DNA from: Streptomyces sp. NBC_01233
GTDB lineage: Bacteria > Actinomycetota > Actinomycetes > Streptomycetales > Streptomycetaceae
Length of the DNA: 64,000 nt
NCBI RefSeq assembly: GCF_035989305.1
Contig: NZ_CP108514.1
Span: 3,162,501 to 3,226,500 of the forward strand
Direction of reading: 5' to 3'
The notes under the pieces were generated by a model, which searched no databases, was not told the origin of the DNA, and saw only the letters and a program-made list of their open reading frames with translations. Every line of letters starts with the position of its first letter. Position 1 is the first letter of the stretch. The position numbers and the translations under genes are program-made. Shown piece by piece: positions 59,011 through 64,000 of the stretch.

Positions 59011-59892
59011 TCAGGCCTTGTGCACGATCTGGACGTCCAGCGTCACGTCCACGCTCGTACCGATCGCCGCGATCCCGTGCGCCAGCACCGACTGCCAGTT
59101 CAAGGTGAAGTCCTCGCGGTTCAGTTCGGTGGTGGCCCGGCAGGCGGCCCGCGGCTCGCCCTCCAGGCCGGTGCCGAGGCCCAGGTACTGCGTGTCCAGG
59201 GTGACGGAACGGCTGACCCCGTGGAGGGTCAGGGCGCCGGCCACGGCCCAGCGGCTGCCACTGCGGTGGATGAACCGTTCGCTGTAGAACTCCACCGTGG
59301 GGTACCGGACCGCGTCCAGGAAGTCCCCCGACCGCAGGTGGTCGTCGCGCAGCCGCACCCCGGTGTCGATGCTCGCCGCATCGATGATCACGTGCATGGA
59401 GGAGTCCTCCATGCGCTCGGCGATCCGTACCGCTCCGGCGAACGTGTTGAACCGGCCGCGGATCCGCGCCATCCCGATGTGCCGGGCCGTGAAGGCGAGG
59501 GAGGAGTGCGTCGGGTCGAGCTCCCAATGACCGGGCTGCGGAAGCAGCGGCGGCTCCACCGCGTCGAGGATGATCTCCCCCGTGCCCGGCTGCGCCGGGT
59601 CCCCCACGAGCGTCGCCCCGCGGAACGGCGTGTACCCCTCGGCGGTGACGGAGAGCCGGTACTCCCCCTCCGGCACGGCCGCCGTGAAACCGCCGTAAGG
59701 GTCGGTCTCCCCGCTGACGATCCGGCGCCCGATCGGGTCGGTCACCTCGAACGCGGCCTGCCGGATCGGCTGGTGGACCGTGTCGAGAACCCGGCAGCTG
59801 AGCAGACGCGCCGTCGGCGGCAGCGTCAGTGTCGCGGATGTGTGCGGGCTGGAACTTCCGGCCGTCTCCATCCCCCGTCGGCGACCGAACAT
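59011..59892 (-). CDS. YceI-family protein with N-terminal carboxypeptidase-regulatory-like domain
   Basis: This 293-residue protein has residues ~30-110 as a CnaB/carboxypeptidase-regulatory-like beta sandwich (GETDPYGGFTAAVPEGEYRL) and residues ~118-290 as a YceI domain (WELDPTHSSLAFTARHIGMA, RIRGRFNTFAG, DDHLRSGDFLDAVRYPTVEF). YceI lipocalin-like domains bind isoprenoid lipids. No signal peptide is seen. The ATG at 59892 has GGGGG about 8 nt upstream. It follows comEC on the same strand. Confidence 0.9.
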   Translation of the reverse strand: MFGRRRGMETAGSSSPHTSATLTLPPTARLLSCRVLDTVHQPIRQAAFEVTDPIGRRIVSGETDPYGGFTAAVPEGEYRLSVTAEGYTPFRGATLVGDPAQPGTGEIILDAVEPPLLPQPGHWELDPTHSSLAFTARHIGMARIRGRFNTFAGAVRIAERMEDSSMHVIIDAASIDTGVRLRDDHLRSGDFLDAVRYPTVEFYSERFIHRSGSRWAVAGALTLHGVSRSVTLDTQYLGLGTGLEGEPRAACRATTELNREDFTLNWQSVLAHGIAAIGTSVDVTLDVQIVHKA

Positions 59893-59992
59893 GGCTGATG
59901 CACCCCCGTGCTGTGTGGACTTGGAGCGTTCTGGCGAAGACGCATTCGATCATGCTGTCGGGTTGTGGGCAAACAGAGCGGTCGCGCCCGGT

Positions 59993-62404
59993 ATGACCAC
60001 GCCGGATCCGGCGCCGGTTGGCCGGAAACGCACGCATCCGAACGCCGGTTCCGCTGACGGCGATCGAGCCGTCGGTGTCGGTACGCAGCACCGTCGCCCC
60101 CACCGCCCGCAGGCGTGCGAGCGTACCCGGCGCGGGGTGCCCGTAGCGGTTTTTTATGCCGACGGGAACAATCGCGAGCCTCGGCCGGACCCGGGCGGTC
60201 AGGTCGGCGTCCTGGTGCGCGGAGCCGTGGTGGGCGACCTTCAGGACGTCCACCGGACCCAACTGCGGATGCTCCCTCAGAAGTGCCTGCTGCGCGGGTG
60301 GTTCGAGGTCGCCGAGCAGGAGCAGGGTCAGGCCCGCGCCGCGTACCAGCAGGGCGACGCTCGCGTCGTTGGGCCCGTCGGGCGGTGGCCCGGCCGCCGG
60401 CGGCCAGAGCACCTGCCACTCCAGCGGTCCGGCCCGGCGCCGCTCCCCCTGGGCCGCCCGCACGACGGGCACACCCGCGGCCGCGGCCGTCCGGCGGACG
60501 AACTCGGCCTGCGCCGACGGCTCTTCCAGCGTAGTGGCCTGAATCACACCCACGGACCGGCCCCGCAGCACCCCGGACAGCCCTCCGACGTGGTCGGCGT
60601 GAAAGTGCGTCAGGAGCAGCATCGGCACCCGGTGCACGCCCAGCGCACGAAGGCAGCGGTCCACCGGGCCGGGCTCCGGCCCGGCGTCCACCACCAGGGC
60701 CTCTCCCGGGCCGACCGCGAGGACGGCGGCGTCCCCCTGCCCCACGGCGCACTGGACGTAGCTCCAGTCGGGCGGAGGCCAGCCGGTGAGCGTACGGGTG
60801 AGCTGCGGCGGCCGCAGCGCGGCGAGGAGCAGCAGCACCGCCAGCGCGGAGCAGAGCCACCGCCGGCGCCCGATCCTTCCCCCCACGGCCACGGCGGCCA
60901 CGGTGGCCGCGGCCAGCAGCAGGCCGCCGGTGAGCCCGCCCGGCCAGGCCAGCTCCGCCCCCGGCACCCGCGCCCCGGTCCGGGCCACGGCCGCGATCCA
61001 CCCGGTCGGCACCCCCGCGCACCAGGCGAGCGCCTGCGCGGCGGGCATCCACAGCGGTGCCGCGGCGAGTGAGGCGAAGCCGAGGACCGTCGCCGGGCCC
61101 GCCGCGAGCTCGGCCAGCAGGTTGCACGGCACCGCCACCAGGCTGACCCGGGCCGCGAGCGCGGCCACCACCGGCGCGCACACCGCCTGGGCGGCCCCGG
61201 CGGCCCCGAGCGCGTCGGCGAGCCGGGGGCCCATCCCGCGCCGCCGCAGGGCCCCGCTCCACCGGGGAGCGAGCGTGAGCAGCGCCCCGGTGGCCAGCAC
61301 GGAGAGCAGGAAGCCGTGGCTGCGGGCCAGCCACGGGTCGTAGAGCACCAGCAGCAATACGGCCGCGCCCAGGGCCGGGATCAGGGACCTGCGCCGCCCG
61401 GTGGCGATGGCCAGCAGGGTGACCGCCCCGCAGGCCGCGGCCCGCAGCACGCTGGGCTCCGGCCGGCACACCACCACGAACCCCAGCGTCAGGGCCGCCC
61501 CGCACAGGGCGGTCACCCGCAGCGAGAGCCCGAGCCGGGGCGCCAGCCCGCGCCGCTCGGCCCGCTGCGCGCGGGCCGGGGGCCCGATGAGCAGGAAGAG
61601 GACCACGGTCAGGTTGGAGCCGGAGACGGCCAGCAGGTGCAGCAGGTCGGTGGCCCGGAAGGCCTCGTACAGGTCGGGCGGCACCCTGGACGTGTCCCCG
61701 ACGACCAGCCCCGGCAGCAGGGCCCTGGCGTCCGGCGCGAGCCCCTCGGTGGCCTCGCGCAGCCCGGCCCGCAGCCGCCCCGCGAGCCGCTGCGCGGTGT
61801 CCGGACCGGCGGTCACCCGGGGCGGGGTGTCGGCTGCCGGGCGAAGCAGCGCCACGACCCGCTCCCTGTCCCGGGCCGGGGCGAGCCGGGCGACCACCGC
61901 CACCCGGGTCGACGGCTGCAGCCGGGCCCATCCCGCATGCCCGGCCAGCACACGCACCGGGGTCTCGACCCGGGTGCTCGTCCCGTCGGGCCCGGTCACC
62001 CGGGTCACCACCGCGGTCAGTACCACCACCGGCGGCCCGCTCCCGCTGCGGGCTGTCCTCGGATCGGAGCCGACGGTGAGCTCGGCGAGGACGCGGGCAT
62101 GCTCGCGCGCGAGCCCCGCGACGGGCCCGGCCCGCGCCTCGGCCCGCTGGAGCCCCGCCACGCCGGCCCCGGCCGCCGCACAGAGCAGGGCCGCCGCCAT
62201 GGCCGGGGCGACCCTCCACAGCGGGCCCGGGCGCCGGCAGCCGGCCAGGATCAGCAGACCCGCGCAGACCACCCCCAGCCCCACCCCGAGAGCGGTCCGG
62301 CCGGCGGGCGCGTCCAGGGCGAGGGCGGCCGCCGCCCAGGCGGCCGCGGCCGGCACCGCCAGGCGCAGATCCACCGGGCCCGACGGCCCTTCGGATCGGT
62401 TCAC
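59993..62404 (-). CDS. comEC: ComEC/Rec2-family DNA uptake channel (3' end uncertain)
   Basis: From the GTG at 62404 (overlapping the comEA TGA as GTGA) about 800 codons show an OB-like N-terminal region, a competence domain with many helices (LLAVSGSNLTVVLFLLIG; FLLSVLATGALLTLAPRW) and a C-terminal MBL domain (LTHFHADHVGGLSG, LKVAHHGSAHQD). ComEC forms the inner-membrane channel for single-stranded DNA. Recognisable sequence ends near 59995, but the frame has no stop codon until 57674, running antiparallel to nothing but across yceI and holA in another frame. The end given is where homology stops. Confidence 0.82.
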
Positions 62405-63414
62405 GGCCGCACCCGCGTGCGCAGGTCGGCGAAGCGCCGCTCTCCGATGCCGTCGACCTGGCGGAGCTCCTCCACGGACCGGAAGCCGCCGCAGGCGGTG
62501 CGGAAGTCGACGATGTGCTGGGCCAGGACCGGCCCGACCCCCGGCAGACCGTCCAGCTGAGCGACCGTGGCCGACCCCAGACTGAGCGGTCCCGGTCCCG
62601 GACCCGCACCCGGACCGGCGGCGGCCCCGCCCGGTACAGGCTGCGCCGGGGCGCCCACCAGCACCTGCTCGCCGTCCACCAGGACCCGGGCCCGGTTCAA
62701 TCCGGTGGTGTCGGTGCCCGGGCGCACTCCCCCGGCGGCGGCCAGCGCGTCCTCCACCCGCGAACCGGCGGGCAGCCGGCGCACCCCGGGATCCCGCACC
62801 TTGCCGCCGACGTCGACGACGATCCGCGCGCCGCCACCGGCGCCCCCGCCCGCGGCCGGCGCGGCAGCCGGTGCCGTGGCCGCCGCCGGGACCACGCCCG
62901 GGGCGACCAGCGCGGGGACGGTCACCGGCTGCGGCCGGGCCGACCAGTACTGGTGCCCGGCGAAGCCGACGGCGGCGGCCAGCACCACCGCGACGGCGGC
63001 CACCGTGCGCGGCTCCACCCCGCACCGGGCCTGCAGCCACAGCGGCAGCCGCTCCCGCACGGCCAGCCTCCGCGCGGCCCCGGAAGACAGCCCGGCAGCC
63101 TCGAGCCCGGCGGCCCCGGGCCCGGCCGCCTCGTCGGGCAGGGGCCCGGGATCCGCCCCGGCCGGCGGCGGTGCCTGCGGCGGACCGCTGCCACCGAGCA
63201 GGGCTTCGGCCCGCCGGCGCACCGCGCCCGGCTCCGCATGGGGAACCCGGTGACCCGGGCGCCCGCCGCGGCCACGGCGGTGTCGGAGACGACCTCCCGG
63301 GACGCGACCGCCAGGGAAACCACTGTCGGAGAGACGGCCGTCGGAAGGACGGGAGCGGCCCGGACCAGTGGTGGCGCCGCCCGACGGATGCGAAGTACGC
63401 GTTCGAAGAGTCAT
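62401..63414 (-). CDS. comEA: ComEA-type helix-hairpin-helix DNA-binding protein
   Basis: This 337-residue protein has a long disordered N-terminus, one membrane anchor (AVAVVLAAAVGFAGHQYW), an SLBB domain (IVVDVGGKVRDPGVRRLPAG; VEDALAAAGGVRPG) and a C-terminal HhH (AQLDGLPGVGPVLAQHIVDF; LRQVDGIGERRFADLRTRV). The TGA overlaps the comEC GTG. ComEA binds incoming double-stranded DNA in transformable bacteria; in Streptomyces its role is unproven. Confidence 0.92.
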   Translation of the reverse strand: MTLRTRTSHPSGGATTGPGRSRPSDGRLSDSGFPGGRVPGGRLRHRRGRGGRPGHRVPHAEPGAVRRRAEALLGGSGPPQAPPPAGADPGPLPDEAAGPGAAGLEAAGLSSGAARRLAVRERLPLWLQARCGVEPRTVAAVAVVLAAAVGFAGHQYWSARPQPVTVPALVAPGVVPAAATAPAAAPAAGGGAGGGARIVVDVGGKVRDPGVRRLPAGSRVEDALAAAGGVRPGTDTTGLNRARVLVDGEQVLVGAPAQPVPGGAAAGPGAGPGPGPLSLGSATVAQLDGLPGVGPVLAQHIVDFRTACGGFRSVEELRQVDGIGERRFADLRTRVRP

Positions 63415-63512
63415 GCCACGACGGTAGGAGCCCGCCCCGACCCCCGCTCGGAGCCTTCAATTCCGGTGGATGGCCGGCCCGTTGTGGATAACCGGGCCAC
63501 TCGTTCCGGTGA

Positions 63513-64000
63513 TCAGCGAGGGGAGACGACCGCCGCCAGCAGCCCCGGCCCGGTGTGCGCGCCGATCACCGCACCGACCTCGCTGACGTGCAGCTCGACC
63601 AGTCCGGGGATGCGCTCACGGAGCCGCTGGGCGAGCTTCTCGGCCCGCTCCGGTGCCGCCAGGTGGTGCACGGCCACGTCGACGGCCGCGGACCCGGCCC
63701 GCTCGACGGCCAGCTCCTCCAGCCGGGCGATGGCCTTGGAGGCCGTACGCACCTTCTCCAGCGGCTCGATCCGCCCGCCCTCCAGCGTCAGCAGGGGCTT
63801 CACCGCCAGCGCCGAGCCGAGGAGGGCCTGCGCGGCCCCGATCCGGCCGCCACGGCGCAGGTAGTCGAGGGTGTCGACGTAGAAGTACGCGGACATGTCC
63901 GCCGCCCGCTTCTCGGCGGCCGCCACGGCCTCGTCCACGGAACCGCCCGCCTCCGCCACCTCGGCGGCGGCCAGCGCGCAGAAGCCCAGGGCCATCGCGA
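63513..64000 (-). CDS. DegV-family fatty-acid-binding protein, C-terminal part
   Basis: The last 160 or so residues of a DegV protein: FYVDTLDYLRRGGRIGAAQA, LGSALAVKPLLTLEGGRIEP and the end region VSEVGAVIGAHTGPG are all standard. The N-terminal half lies beyond the window. Relatives bind fatty acids for the FakAB kinase route. It is upstream of comEA on the same strand, 98 bp away. Confidence 0.9.
   Translation of the reverse strand, partial: AMALGFCALAAAEVAEAGGSVDEAVAAAEKRAADMSAYFYVDTLDYLRRGGRIGAAQALLGSALAVKPLLTLEGGRIEPLEKVRTASKAIARLEELAVERAGSAAVDVAVHHLAAPERAEKLAQRLRERIPGLVELHVSEVGAVIGAHTGPGLLAAVVSPR

Overview
The window is a very GC-rich actinobacterial chromosome segment, almost certainly Streptomyces. 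The gene content and order (ppdK, dus, glyS, znuACB-zur, uppS, recO, leuA, era, CBS-ybeY-phoH, rnz, rsmE, dnaJ-hrcA with a CIRCE element, hemW, lepA, rpsT, holA, comEC-comEA, degV) are those of the conserved Streptomyces chromosome core. GTG starts, leaderless-type starts, 4-nt ATGA/GTGA couplings and long GC-rich hairpins between convergent genes fit. No rRNA, tRNA, CRISPR or biosynthetic cluster was seen.

Layout. 1-5 kb: end of a PhoX-type phosphatase, a winged-helix regulator and pyruvate phosphate dikinase. 5-11 kb: dihydrouridine synthase plus a regulator-rich patch (MFS pump, MarR/DoxX, aldo-keto reductase/TetR, a 5'-truncated VC0807-type membrane protein). 11-16 kb: glyS and the zinc uptake operon znuA-znuC-znuB-zur. 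16-20 kb: YcxB-like protein, uppS, recO and a nucleobase permease. 20.3-22.2 kb: fused remnants of a TetR gene and an alpha/beta-hydrolase gene, then IS701-family copy 1. 22-30 kb: TerB-like protein, SDR, leuA with a leucine-rich leader peptide, an M4 protealysin-like protease with its probable emfourin inhibitor, a GNAT, a His-tailed methyltransferase and era. 30-34.5 kb: an accessory insert between era and the cytidine-deaminase-like gene, holding a WxL / WxL-interacting (DUF916) gene pair and an AraC/DJ-1 regulator whose 3' end lies in a 299-bp tandem duplication. 34.5-53.3 kb: core RNA, translation and heat-shock genes from the CDA-like gene and phoH to rpsT. 53.4-57.7 kb: a second accessory patch with an MFS remnant, an AHL-lactonase-like gene, IS701-family copy 2 and an IS4-family element. 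57.7-64 kb: holA, YceI, comEC-comEA and part of degV.

The most unusual observations are junctions. The DUF916 gene has no stop codon before era, so one frame of 644 codons reads signal peptide, ectodomain, membrane helix and Era. comEC likewise has no stop for about 2.3 kb past its last recognisable domain. The two 1,387-bp IS701 copies are in opposite orientation and bracket about 32.6 kb of core genes. Copy 2 sits inside the 10-bp target duplication of the IS4 element, which fixes the order of insertion. In both copies the transposase C-terminus continues in the -1 frame next to an A4G4 run.

Regulation visible in the sequence: candidate Zur boxes before znuA, CIRCE before hrcA-dnaJ, a leu attenuator, and perfect palindromes between marR and doxX and before the AKR/TetR pair.
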